64,000 nucleotides of DNA from Phycisphaerales bacterium. Its GTDB lineage: Bacteria; Planctomycetota; Phycisphaerae; Phycisphaerales; UBA1924. Shown piece after piece: positions 44,727 through 52,547 of the stretch (the stretch's first letter is position 1; each line of letters begins with the position of its first letter). A program made the translations under genes and the position numbers. The DNA lies in contig JADLFW010000006.1 in assembly GCA_020849615.1 (NCBI GenBank), positions 62,001 to 126,000 on the forward strand, read 5' to 3'. The notes beneath the pieces are model-generated. The model was not told where the DNA came from, did not search any database, and worked only from the letters and a program-made list of their open reading frames with translations.

Positions 44727-46505
44727 TCAGTCGCGAGGCTTCTCGATGATCCAGACCTGGCCGGGCTTCCCGACGATCTCGCGCAGCCCGAGGTGATCGG
44801 GGTACGACGGGCCCGACTGCTCCAGGTGCCACTTGCTGTCCTCGTTCATGATCCAGACCGGTTCACCGTACTGGATCACCGGGTCCGTGGTGGGGTGGCA
44901 CTTCACGATCGTGAATCGCAGATCCACCGCGTCGGCCGCATCGTTGCGCCAACCCACGTAGTCCCCGTAGGCGCCTCCGATATCGCGCATTCGCTTCGAG
45001 ATTCCCGTCTCGAACCTCTCGGTGGTCTCGATGAAGATCTGATCGCCGTGCTCGACCTTGCCCTTCTTGCTGGCCGACATGACGAAGCGGACCTTGATCT
45101 GGTTGGCGCCCAGCTTGCCGTAGTAGTTCCCGTCCAGCGCGCCGCCGTACTCGGCGGCCGAGATGTACTTGCCCTGCGACTTGAGGTTGAGCCACACCGG
45201 CTCCCCGTAGTTGACGCCCCGCACACGCGGGTTCAGGTCGATGGCGGCGATCAGGGTCGCGTAGGCGCTCGGCGGTTGCCGGACCTCGCCGCTCTTCACC
45301 AGCTCATCAATGGTCTGGAGCTTCCGGAGGTCGGACGTCATCCTGAGATGGTCTTGAACGGTCTCAATGTCGCCCACGACGCCCTCATGCAGCGACTTGA
45401 GCGTCGCGATCTCGGCCGGGCCCAAGCCGATTTCCGTCTCGTGGTCCAGGGCGTAGCTGCTGGCGCTCAGCGGCTCCCGGTACGCCTGGAGCGCATCGGT
45501 CAGGTTGTCGAGCGTCACCTCGGCCGGGGCCAGGGCGTCGCGGAAGTCCGGGCCCGCATCGCCGATGCTGCCGTAGTCGTCGTAAAGCACTTCAAACGGC
45601 ATCGACCGCGCGTCGTCCACGGTCGATTCGAAGCCCACCGCGTACCGGACGAGCGTGTCGGGGTCTACATCGGAGCCGCTGCCGGAGGCTGTTGCCGGGG
45701 GCGGCCCGCCCCCGACGTGGTAGATCGAGACGTCCAGTGATGTGTGCTTGCTCTGCCGGTTCACGGCCGCCTTGATCCTCGCCCCGGCGTCGCCGACGCC
45801 GCTGAACGTGGCCTTCAGGTCGGAATCAAACGACGCCTTCGACGAAAGGTCGGTCGAGGTGAAATGCATGAGGATGGTGAGCTTGCCCCCGACGAGCCGG
45901 CCCATGTGGAAGTAGTTGCCGTAGCGGCGGACGAACTCCACGGGGTCCTTTTTCATCAGATCGCGCGCGGAGTCGGTCAGGGCCAGCGATCCGCGGTCGA
46001 GCTGCTGCTTGACCTTGCAGACGCTCACCTGGGCAACCACCACCGAGCTCGTGTCGCTCATCTTGGACTCAAACAGGAACGAGGCGCTTCCCTTCACCTC
46101 GACCCCGGAGTACGCCGCCCCCGCCTCGAACGAGGAGCAGATCTCGCTCGCGAGATCTTCCTCGCTCGTGCACAGCGTGACGTGCAGACGCGTGGAATCG
46201 GCCGTACCCGGGGCCACCGGGCCGGGTTTGAGGCTGTTTTCCACGAAGGCCGTGCGATAGTCCTCCCATTGGCGGTTGAAAGTATTGAGACCAGCGCCCC
46301 AGCTCTTGAGCTGTGTCTGGGCCTCGTCAACCGCCAGAGAGAGCTGCGTTGCCCGCGCCATGTGATGGTGCGTCTGCGCGCCGGCTTGCCCCGTGTGCAG
46401 GACGCCCTGAGCCGCCACGCTCATCACGGCCGCCCATCGGCGAATACCAGAGCCCGAGCGGGGCATACGCGTCGTCATCGGCGAATGAATCCTGATGTGG
46501 TTCAT
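44727..46505 (-). CDS. Large secreted protein, MACPF-like with C-terminal repeat domain
   Basis: The product is 592 residues. A hydrophobic stretch (IRRWAAVMSVAAQGVLHTGQ) suggests export. The segment EFVRRYGNYFHMGRLVGGKL (about residues 190-208) resembles the Tyr-Gly-x-His/Tyr-Phe ... Gly-Gly core of membrane-attack-complex/perforin folds. It is flanked by GSASFLFESKMSDTSSVVV, which would be a strand-helix unit of such a fold. The last about 170 residues contain two related units, YGEPVWLNLKSQGKYISA and YGEPVWIMNEDSKWHLEQ, like beta-trefoil or fascin-type repeats. If right, this is a bacterial pore-forming-type effector with a lectin-like end. The match is by eye and unproven. Confidence 0.6.
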   Translation of the reverse strand: MNHIRIHSPMTTRMPRSGSGIRRWAAVMSVAAQGVLHTGQAGAQTHHHMARATQLSLAVDEAQTQLKSWGAGLNTFNRQWEDYRTAFVENSLKPGPVAPGTADSTRLHVTLCTSEEDLASEICSSFEAGAAYSGVEVKGSASFLFESKMSDTSSVVVAQVSVCKVKQQLDRGSLALTDSARDLMKKDPVEFVRRYGNYFHMGRLVGGKLTILMHFTSTDLSSKASFDSDLKATFSGVGDAGARIKAAVNRQSKHTSLDVSIYHVGGGPPPATASGSGSDVDPDTLVRYAVGFESTVDDARSMPFEVLYDDYGSIGDAGPDFRDALAPAEVTLDNLTDALQAYREPLSASSYALDHETEIGLGPAEIATLKSLHEGVVGDIETVQDHLRMTSDLRKLQTIDELVKSGEVRQPPSAYATLIAAIDLNPRVRGVNYGEPVWLNLKSQGKYISAAEYGGALDGNYYGKLGANQIKVRFVMSASKKGKVEHGDQIFIETTERFETGISKRMRDIGGAYGDYVGWRNDAADAVDLRFTIVKCHPTTDPVIQYGEPVWIMNEDSKWHLEQSGPSYPDHLGLREIVGKPGQVWIIEKPRD

Positions 46506-46834
46506 TGCGTGTCCTCCGCAGGGAGTTGCGCCCGGTTGCGAATTGCCGCCATCGTCCGTTCATTCACCCCACGCCGCAAGCGATCTCTCCAGTTTTCGCG
46601 CGCCCACGGCCCGGCCAGGCATAGAACGACCTCGGAGCGTTCCCGACCACCGATCGATGACGGCGTGCCCCAAGCCGGGCTGGTTGCACGGTTTGCGTTC
46701 TGCTGTGGCTGCGGCCAGGCTGGTGGCACTGGCGTCCCACACTTCGAGCGCGGGCCGCGCGTTTGACTGTTTTGCCTCAGAATGTGCCACGGGCGGCTCG
46801 CCCGCCCGTGCTCTTCCCTCTCCTTCATCCACCC
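46506..46834. other. 329-base gap between the MACPF-like and M48 genes
   Basis: No gene is supported. It should hold the promoter of the minus-strand MACPF-like gene. A perfect inverted repeat at 46788-46810 and a related GGCACTGGCGTCCC at about 46727-46740 belong to the short-repeat family also seen at 54153. No clear -10/-35 pair was found. Confidence 0.5.
46788..46810. repeat. 9-bp perfect inverted repeat, short interspersed family
   Basis: CACGGGCGG (46788-46796) and CCGCCCGTG (46802-46810) flank a 5-base loop. It lies 25 bases past the M48 stop. Its form (a GGCA/TGCC-flanked GC hairpin) matches the element at 54153-54175. Confidence 0.6.
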
Positions 46835-47809
46835 TCACCGGGCCGCCATCCTCGCCGCCTCCTCCTCCCGGCACACCGCGCACCACGTCAGCGGCTGGTC
46901 CCACTTCACGTTCCCCGAGACCGGAACCAGCGCCAGCCCGGCGGGCCGCTCCATTCCGGTCTTCTTCACCGTCACCTTGCTCAGGAACCGCTGCTGGAAC
47001 TCCTTCTCGTGCAGCTGGTACTGCGGGTTGTTCTGTGTCGAGGCGTACTCCCCCGCCAGCAGCTTGCGGATCCGCTCGATGCGCGTCTTGGGGAGCGGGT
47101 GCGTGCTGAAGAACTCCGCGCCCCCGCCCGCGCCCGCCACGCGGTCGAGGATCTCCATCACCTGCAGCTGCCCCTTGGGGTCGTAGCCCACCCTGCTCAT
47201 GTAGCGCATCCCCAGCGTGTCGGCCTCGCTCTCCTGGTCCCGCCCGTACTTCAGCAGCACCGTCTGCCCGCCCACGCTGATCGCCTGCCCCGCCGCCGCC
47301 CCCGCGGCCCCCTCCGGCAGGAAGATGCTCGCGATCCCCACGCCCACCTGCACGCCCGTCTGCCGCGCGATCTGGTCGTTGATGTGCCGGGCCGTCACGT
47401 GCCCGATCTCGTGGCCCAGCACCCCGGCCAGCTGCGCCTCGTTGGTCATCTCGACCGCCAGGCCCTTCGACATGAAGACCTTCCCGCCCGGCATCGCGAA
47501 CGCGTTGATCACATCCGAGTTCAGCAGCGTGAACTGCCACGGCAGGCTGGGATAGTCCCCCTCGGTGACCACGGCCATCTTCTGGCCGATCTCGGCGATG
47601 TAGGCCCGGAGGTCCGCGTTGGGCTCCTCACCGCCGTACTCCTTGATCATCGCGGGCATGTTCTCCGTGCCCAGCGCGATCTCCTCCTCGCGGCTGATCG
47701 CGTTGAACTGGCTCTTGCCGGTGGTGGGGTTGGTCGAGCAGCCGGTCAGCAGGGCAAGGCCCGCCGCGGCGATGCACAGCCGGGCCGGGATTGAATGGAT
47801 TCGGTTCAT
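46835..47809 (-). CDS. M48 family zinc metalloprotease, lipoprotein
   Basis: The product is 324 residues. The lipoprotein signal ends LLTGC (Cys about residue 23). The zinc motif is LGHEIGHVTARH (HExxH, about residue 140), with the third ligand in SEADTLGMRYMSRVGYDP. HPLPKTRIERIRKLL lies in the usual C-terminal place. These BepA/LoiP-like proteases act in the periplasm on outer-membrane protein assembly. The C-terminus adds WCAVCREEEAARM, an unusual CxxC extension. Its start overlaps the leader of the ubiE-type gene on the other strand; the two starts are 60 bases apart. Confidence 0.9.
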   Translation of the reverse strand: MNRIHSIPARLCIAAAGLALLTGCSTNPTTGKSQFNAISREEEIALGTENMPAMIKEYGGEEPNADLRAYIAEIGQKMAVVTEGDYPSLPWQFTLLNSDVINAFAMPGGKVFMSKGLAVEMTNEAQLAGVLGHEIGHVTARHINDQIARQTGVQVGVGIASIFLPEGAAGAAAGQAISVGGQTVLLKYGRDQESEADTLGMRYMSRVGYDPKGQLQVMEILDRVAGAGGGAEFFSTHPLPKTRIERIRKLLAGEYASTQNNPQYQLHEKEFQQRFLSKVTVKKTGMERPAGLALVPVSGNVKWDQPLTWCAVCREEEAARMAAR

Positions 47810-47869
47810 GGATGTGGGTCCTGCGCTGGAGAGTTGGGCCCCGGGCCGAGGGCCAACTACGATTCGTTG

Positions 47870-48682
47870 ATGTCCTCCGCGGCCCCTCCAGTTCGACCCG
47901 CCGGCCAGGGCGCGGTTCCCTCCGGGAAGTCTACCCCCGGTTGGACCGGCCCCGAACTGTCGAATCCCCACTCCCACGCCGAAAAGCCCGCCAAGGTCCG
48001 CGGCATGTTCGCCGCCATCGCCGCCAGCTACGACCTCAACAACCGCATCCACTCCCTCGGCCGCGACCAGGCCTGGCGACGGGCCGCCGTCCGCGCCGCC
48101 GATGTGCATGAAGGCGATCTCATCCTCGATGTCGCCTGCGGCACCGGCGACCTCACCCAGGCCTTCGCCAAGTCCCCCGCCGCGCACGTGACGGGCCTGG
48201 ACTTCACCCGCGCCATGCTCGACCACGCCCAGCGCAAACGCGCGGGCCTGGCCCCCGAGATGGCCGGCAGGATCGACTACATCGAGGGCGATGCCATGGC
48301 GCTCCCCTTCGCCGATGCCTCCTTCGATGTCGTCTCGATCGCCTTCGGCATCCGCAACGTCGCCGACCCCGCCATCGCGGTGGGGGAGTTCGCGCGGGTC
48401 CTCCGCCCCGGCGGGAGGCTGGTGATCCTCGAGTTCGACCGCCCCGCCAACCCCCTCATGCGGTGGTTCAACGACCTGTATTGCGCCCGCATCATGCCCA
48501 TCACCGCGACGCTCATCAGCAGAGACCGTTCCGGGGCCTACCGCTATCTCCCGGCCTCCGTCGGCACATTCATGAAGCGGGCCGATCTGGTGGATCTCCT
48601 GGCGAGCCGCGGGTTCCGGGGAGTCTCGGCCCGGCCGCTGACCTTCGGCATCTGCGTCTGCTACGTGGGTGTGCGCGGCTGA
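47870..48682 (+). CDS. ubiE: UbiE/MenG-type quinone methyltransferase
   Basis: The product is 270 residues. After a variable N-terminus of about 40 residues come RGMFAAIAASYDLNNRIHSL, typical of the family (Phe-x2-Ile-Ala-x2-Tyr-Asp), and SAM motif I LILDVACGTGDLTQAFA. Next are VTGLDFTRAMLDHA, GDAMALPFADASFDVVSIAF, GIRNVADP and the C-terminal YRYLPASVGTF. The enzyme methylates demethylmenaquinone (or the ubiquinone precursor); menaquinone is expected in planctomycetes, so menG is the likely role. The start at 47870 was preferred over an in-frame ATG at 47795 that overlaps the M48 gene. Confidence 0.93.
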   Translation: MSSAAPPVRPAGQGAVPSGKSTPGWTGPELSNPHSHAEKPAKVRGMFAAIAASYDLNNRIHSLGRDQAWRRAAVRAADVHEGDLILDVACGTGDLTQAFAKSPAAHVTGLDFTRAMLDHAQRKRAGLAPEMAGRIDYIEGDAMALPFADASFDVVSIAFGIRNVADPAIAVGEFARVLRPGGRLVILEFDRPANPLMRWFNDLYCARIMPITATLISRDRSGAYRYLPASVGTFMKRADLVDLLASRGFRGVSARPLTFGICVCYVGVRG

Positions 48683-48771
48683 GTCACCGAAGCGCGGGAG
48701 CCGGGCCGCGGCGAAGGGCGTCCGGCGGCGCTTATCGGACAGCAAATCGTTTCTCGGGCCGAATGGAGTCC

Positions 48772-48803
48772 TGCGCGTGATGCATTCTTCATGCGCGTGA
48801 TGC
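48772..48803. promoter_or_regulatory. Two 12-base direct repeats, 20 bases apart
   Basis: TGCGCGTGATGC occurs at 48772-48783 and 48792-48803, a spacing of about two helical turns. A hairpin GGGTTC/GAACCC lies right after at 48807-48826. These sit about 130-160 bases ahead of the B12-domain gene and could be regulator sites. Confidence 0.4.
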
Positions 48804-48910
48804 GCAGGGTTCGATACGTTGAACCCACGCGTGCGTGGTGGCACGCGGGGCCTGCGGGAGCGGGCCCGGACAAATCTGACTCGGACCGTGGTGGAACCGC
48901 GCCAAGTCAC

Positions 48911-48924
48911 CTCCGTTTGCGGAG
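48911..48924 (+). promoter_or_regulatory. Small hairpin covering the ribosome site of the B12-domain gene
   Basis: CTCCG (48911-48915) pairs with CGGAG (48920-48924) around TTTG. The right arm contains the GGAG ribosome site for the ATG at 48935, so the hairpin could hide it. Only 5 bp, so tentative. Confidence 0.35.
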
Positions 48925-48934
48925 ACTGAGCGCG

Positions 48935-49636
48935 ATGAACAAGGAAGTTCTTGTCGACCAGTTCTTTGAGACCCTCATCAATGGCGATCGCCCGGCGGCC
49001 CGGGCCCTGGTGCAGAAGGTCGCTGATGCGGGTGTCCCGGCCGCGAAGATCCTCGCGGACCTCCTCTGGCCCACCTACGAACAGATCGAGAAGCTGCACC
49101 GGCACGACCAGCTCACCAGCATGAGCCATCACCTGGCGACCCGCCTGCTCCGCACGCTGGTCGACCAGAACGCCGCGAACCTCACCCGGGGCAAGGTGCG
49201 CGGTCGCACCGTCTTTGCCTGCTGCGGCCCGGCCGAGGGCGATGAGCTCGGCGCCCAGATGGCCGTCGACCTCCTCGAGGCCGGCGGCTTCACCGTCACC
49301 TTCGCCGGCGGCGGCCTGCCCCCGGATGAGGTCATGTCCCAGGTCCACGAGTACCGCCCCGATGTGCTCCTGATGTTCGCCTCGGCCCCCGGCGACCTGC
49401 CCATCATCCGCCAGACCATCGACACGCTCCACGAGATCGGGGCCTGCCCCAAGACCCAAATCGTCGTCGGCGGCGGCGTCTTCAACCGGGCCGAAGGTCT
49501 CGCCGAGGAGATCGGCGCCGACCTCTGGGCCACCAGCCCCATGGAGCTCGTCCACCTCATGCTCGCCGAGCCCGAGCACCGGGCCACCGATGAGCAGCGC
49601 ACCGTCGGCCGCAAGCGCCGCGCCAAAGCGGCCTGA
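48935..49636 (+). CDS. B12-binding-domain-like protein lacking the axial histidine
   Basis: The product is 233 residues. Residues 1-85 are a helical cap like B12-binding-2 (VLVDQFFETLINGDRPAARA, TYEQIEKLHRHDQLTSMSHH). Residues 92-210 are a Rossmann-like B12 domain: GRTVFACCGPAEGDELGAQM, FTVTFAGGGLPPDEVMSQVH, PDVLLMFASAP and IVVGGGVFNR. In CarH-like sensors the first block reads GEQHELG with the cobalt-ligating His; here it is AEGDELG, so Asp replaces His. There is no DNA-binding domain. It lies just ahead of an ECF sigma factor gene in the same orientation, suggesting a signalling role. Whether it still binds a corrinoid is open. Confidence 0.8.
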   Translation: MNKEVLVDQFFETLINGDRPAARALVQKVADAGVPAAKILADLLWPTYEQIEKLHRHDQLTSMSHHLATRLLRTLVDQNAANLTRGKVRGRTVFACCGPAEGDELGAQMAVDLLEAGGFTVTFAGGGLPPDEVMSQVHEYRPDVLLMFASAPGDLPIIRQTIDTLHEIGACPKTQIVVGGGVFNRAEGLAEEIGADLWATSPMELVHLMLAEPEHRATDEQRTVGRKRRAKAA

Positions 49637-49642
49637 TTTCCC

Positions 49643-49660
49643 GCCCGGCGCGCGCCGGGC
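49643..49660 (+). other. GC palindrome after the B12-domain gene
   Basis: GCCCGGCGCGCGCCGGGC is an 18-base perfect palindrome starting 7 bases after the stop. Without a T-run it may be a weak terminator or a pause site before the sigma factor gene. Confidence 0.35.
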
Positions 49661-49782
49661 CTCCAACCCAGCTCTCTCCCTCCTCGTGGCGTGGGCCTCT
49701 GCCCCCGCCATTTTTTCATTCCCGGGTTTGGAGCCCGGAGCTTGCCCGGCCCGATTTCACGCGGGTCGGGGTGCATTGCGGT

Positions 49783-49811
49783 GGAACTGCCGGGCCAAAG
49801 CCGCTGTACTG
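49783..49811 (+). promoter_or_regulatory. Possible ECF-type promoter of the sigma factor gene
   Basis: GGTGGAACTGC contains the GGAAC typical of ECF -35 elements (49783-49787). GTACTG follows 18 bases later. A similar GGTGGAACCGC lies at 48890-48900 ahead of the B12-domain gene. Autoregulation by the adjacent sigma factor is possible; the -10 match is weak. Confidence 0.35.
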
Positions 49812-49833
49812 TCCATTAGCGTCGAGGAGCCCG

Positions 49834-50418
49834 ATGGACCGCATCGAAGAACGCCGGCTGATCAAACGCGCCGCCAAGGGCGATCACGCCGCCGCCGAGA
49901 TCTTCGTCCGGACGTACCAGCACTCGGTGTACAACTACATCCTGCGCATGTGCGGCCGCCCCGACATCGCCGAGGATGTCGTCCAGGAGGCCTTTGTTCG
50001 GGCTCTGACCGGCCTGGACCGCTTTGATCCCCGCTTCCGCTTCTCCACGTGGCTCTTCGTCATCGCCCGCCGGGTCTACCTGAACTGGATCCAGAAGCAC
50101 CGCCCCGACTCCAACAGCGAGCTCGTCGAAGCCCGCGGCGGCCCGGCCAAGCTCCCCGAAACCGCCATGACCCGGTCGGATGCGACCGGCTGCATCCGGG
50201 ATTCCCTCCAGGCCGCGCTGATGGGCCTCCCGCCCGATCAGCGCGAGGTCCTGATCCTGTTTCACCAGCAGGAATGGTCAATTCGTGTAATCGCTCAACA
50301 TTTGGACCTCCCTGAAGGTACAGTGAAGAGCCATCTGCACCGGGGAAGAAAGCGGCTCCGCCTTCTGCTCGAGCCGTACCGAACCCGAATCGAAGATGAA
50401 GCCGAGGTCTTGGGTTGA
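49834..50418 (+). CDS. ECF-type RNA polymerase sigma factor
   Basis: The product is 194 residues. Region 2 reads YNYILRMCGRPDIAEDVVQE (about residues 32-51), with the -10 recognition helix FRFSTWLFVIARRVYLNW. Region 4 is LPPDQREVLILFHQQEWSIR and then LDLPEGTVKSHLHRGRKRLR, the -35 helix-turn-helix. GAGGAG lies 4 bases before the ATG. The next gene starts inside its stop codon (TTGA) and is a likely anti-sigma factor. A short lower-GC stretch (about 50275-50325) interrupts region 4 coding. The trigger and regulon are unknown; the B12-domain gene upstream is a candidate sensor partner. Confidence 0.93.
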   Translation: MDRIEERRLIKRAAKGDHAAAEIFVRTYQHSVYNYILRMCGRPDIAEDVVQEAFVRALTGLDRFDPRFRFSTWLFVIARRVYLNWIQKHRPDSNSELVEARGGPAKLPETAMTRSDATGCIRDSLQAALMGLPPDQREVLILFHQQEWSIRVIAQHLDLPEGTVKSHLHRGRKRLRLLLEPYRTRIEDEAEVLG

Positions 50419-51293
50419 ACGTCAACAGCGGCAACTCGGGGAATGGCGAGCGGGACGGCAAAGGCCCGTCCGGGCTGCCGGTCCCGGGCACCCTGCCGAC
50501 CACCAGCGAACTCCGCCGCCGGGCCACTTCCTTCTTCGACCGCGAAATGGGCCCGGCCGAGACCATCGAGTTCCAGGCCCGCCTCGCCGAAGACCCCCGC
50601 GCCCTCCGCGAGTTCGAGGCGACCCGCCGCGCGATCGAGCACCTCAAGACGGGCCGGCCCGCGCCGGACCTGACCGGATCGATCCTCGATGAAGTCGAGC
50701 GCCGCCGCCGCCTGCTCGGCGCCCACCGCCACGCCCGCCGCCGTCGCGTCAGCAGCGTCATGACGACGGTCGGCGCTGTCGCCCTCCTGGCCGCGGTCTT
50801 CTTCGGCGTCGATGCCATCCTCCCGCAGCTCGGCGGAGCGCCCGTCGCGAAGCACCGCGGCGCCCCGCCCGGGCCGCTGGTCGCGGTGCCGACCGCTGTG
50901 GATGGAGAATCAGCTGCTCCCAACGATGCGCTGGCCCTGCAACTCCGCCCGCCCGTCGATGCCTCCCGCGACCTGCGCTGGGATATCAGCGGTTCGCCGA
51001 TGCTCGTCGGCGCGCCGACCGACATCGGCCGCGGCGGGCTGCCCCTCGAGACCACCTCGTGGGCGCCCCTGGGCACCTCCGGCGTCTGGCCCTCGCTCTT
51101 CCCCAACGCCTCCGTCACCCGTCCGCCCGCCGCCGCGATGCTGATCGAACCCGCCTCCCCCGCCAAGCCGGCGGCGGATGACAAGGCCAGTGACAAGGCA
51201 AGTGACAAGGCCAGTGACAAGGCCAAGGACAAGTCAGAGTCCGGGCCCAAGCCCGAGACCAAGCCTGACACCAAGGCCAAATCTCCCCGCTGA
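50415..51293 (+). CDS. Putative membrane anti-sigma factor, TTG start
   Basis: The product is 292 residues. It starts at TTG overlapping the sigma-factor stop (TTGA), so translation is probably coupled. The N-terminal cytoplasmic part (TSELRRRATSFFDREMGPAE, FEATRRAIEHLKTGRP) resembles the helical anti-sigma domain of zinc-less families. One membrane helix, SVMTTVGAVALLAAVFFGVD (about residues 116-135), leads to an extracytoplasmic part with no known domain. The C-terminus is Lys/Asp/Ser-rich with four DKAS-like tetrapeptides encoded by a 12-base tandem repeat (51180-51233). It would hold the sigma factor at the membrane until a signal arrives; this is by position and topology. Confidence 0.78.
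   Translation: MNVNSGNSGNGERDGKGPSGLPVPGTLPTTSELRRRATSFFDREMGPAETIEFQARLAEDPRALREFEATRRAIEHLKTGRPAPDLTGSILDEVERRRRLLGAHRHARRRRVSSVMTTVGAVALLAAVFFGVDAILPQLGGAPVAKHRGAPPGPLVAVPTAVDGESAAPNDALALQLRPPVDASRDLRWDISGSPMLVGAPTDIGRGGLPLETTSWAPLGTSGVWPSLFPNASVTRPPAAAMLIEPASPAKPAADDKASDKASDKASDKAKDKSESGPKPETKPDTKAKSPR
51180..51233. repeat. 12-base tandem repeat in the anti-sigma gene
   Basis: GACAAGGCCAGT-like units repeat four times and then fade (last unit GACAAGGCCAAG, then GACAAG). Each unit adds one DKAS tetrapeptide in frame near the C-terminus. Confidence 0.85.
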
Positions 51294-51323
51294 CCGCCGG
51301 GCCTCTCATACACTCCGGCACGA

Positions 51324-51935
51324 ATGTTCACCGGCCTCATCGAAGCCACCGGCGTCATCGCCTCCATCACCCCCTCCGCCTCCGGGGTCCGCCTGGTTGT
51401 TCGCTCACCCGCCTGGAGCCACCATCCGGCTGTGGGGGACTCGATCAGCGTGAGCGGCTGCTGCCTCACCGTCGCCGCGGGCCCGGCCGGGCCCGGCGAG
51501 CTGCTCTTCGATGTTGTCCCCGAAACCCTCGCCAAGACCACGCTCGATGGCTGGCGCGATGGCCGCCGCGTGAATCTCGAGCACGCCGCCACCGCCTCCA
51601 CCCTGCTGGGCGGGCACATTGTCCAGGGTCACGTGGATGGCGTCGGCAAAGTCGCGCGCCTGGTCCAGTCGCCGGAATGGCGCATCCGCATCCGCCCGCC
51701 CGGCGAGCTCATGGAGTTCATTGCCCCCAAGGGATCGGTCGCCGTCGATGGCGTCTCGCTCACGGTCGCGGACTTGAGCCCGGCTGAAGGGTGGTTCGAG
51801 GTGGCCCTCATCCCGACAACGCTCGACAAAACGACGCTCGGCGCCCTGGTCGCCGGTGACCGATGCAACCTTGAGTGCGATGTCCTGTCCAAGACGATCG
51901 TCCACTGGCTCAAGCACTACGGCAGCAAGGAGTAG
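51324..51935 (+). CDS. ribE: Riboflavin synthase, alpha subunit
   Basis: The product is 203 residues, standard length. It opens MFTGLIEATGVI and has two lumazine-binding repeats, marked by GDSISVSGCCLTV and KGSVAVDGVSLTV. The linker GGHIVQGHVDGVGKV is also conserved. The C-terminus is a helix that trimerises the enzyme. It makes riboflavin from two 6,7-dimethyl-8-ribityllumazine molecules in the cytoplasm. No FMN riboswitch is visible in the 30-base gap upstream. The stop is followed 6 bases later by ruvC in the same frame. Confidence 0.95.
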   Translation: MFTGLIEATGVIASITPSASGVRLVVRSPAWSHHPAVGDSISVSGCCLTVAAGPAGPGELLFDVVPETLAKTTLDGWRDGRRVNLEHAATASTLLGGHIVQGHVDGVGKVARLVQSPEWRIRIRPPGELMEFIAPKGSVAVDGVSLTVADLSPAEGWFEVALIPTTLDKTTLGALVAGDRCNLECDVLSKTIVHWLKHYGSKE

Positions 51936-51941
51936 CCCACC

Positions 51942-52541
51942 CTGCGCATCCTCGGGATCGATCCGGGCCTTCGGCTCACCGGCTACGCCTGCGTGGATGG
52001 CCTCGGCGATCGGCCCGCGCTCGTCGAGGCCGGTGTCCTGCGCCTCACGCTCCGCGATGGACGGGCCACCACCGCGACGGAGCCCGATGGCCCCGCCGCC
52101 GCCGCGCCGGGGCGGGCCGGTTCAACCTCGGCCCGCTCCGTCTCCGACCGCCTCGCCGAGCTTGACACCGACTTCCGCGAGCTGCTGGCCCGGCTCCGCC
52201 CGGACACGGTGGCGATCGAATCCCTCTTCGCCCACTACAAGCACCCGGCGACCGCGATCGTGATGGGCCACGCCCGCGGCATCCTCCTCCTCGCTGTCCG
52301 CCGGGCCAACCTCCGCCTCATCGAGTACAAGCCCAACGAGATCAAGAAATCCCTCACGGGCCACGGCCACGCCGCCAAGGACCAGATGCAGCGGGCGGTG
52401 CAGGCCCACTTCGGCCTCGCCGAGCCGCCCCGCCCTCCCGATGTCGCCGATGCCATCGCCATCGCGCTCTGCGCATCCCGGCGGCTGAGCTTCCGCGATG
52501 AGGTCATCGACCCCTTCGCCGGCTCCGCGACGCCCCGGTAA
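51942..52541 (+). CDS. ruvC: Holliday junction resolvase RuvC, probable CTG start
   Basis: The product is about 199 residues. Catalytic acids are seen in RILGIDPGLRLTGYACVDGL (Asp), TVAIESLFAHYKHPATAIVM (Glu), and the last acid in RPPDVADAIAIALC. AAKDQMQRAVQAHFGL and EYKPNEIKKSLTGHG are family typical. An ATG exists only at 51993, which would delete the first catalytic Asp. The codons between the ribE stop and that Asp are CCC ACC CTG CGC ATC, so the start is CTG 51942, which has AAGGAG 9 bases upstream. An insertion rich in Ala, Gly and Pro lies at about residues 40-66. RuvC cuts Holliday junctions during recombination. Confidence 0.9.
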   Translation: MRILGIDPGLRLTGYACVDGLGDRPALVEAGVLRLTLRDGRATTATEPDGPAAAAPGRAGSTSARSVSDRLAELDTDFRELLARLRPDTVAIESLFAHYKHPATAIVMGHARGILLLAVRRANLRLIEYKPNEIKKSLTGHGHAAKDQMQRAVQAHFGLAEPPRPPDVADAIAIALCASRRLSFRDEVIDPFAGSATPR

Positions 52542-52547
52542 GAGATT

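Noticed and set aside
48801..48830. tRNA-like GGTTCGA stretch
   Set aside because: GGGTTCGATACGTTGAACCC looks like a T-arm, but no acceptor, D or anticodon stems can be drawn around it.
51294..51323. FMN riboswitch ahead of ribE
   Set aside because: The gap is only 30 bases, too short for the element, and none of its conserved segments are present.
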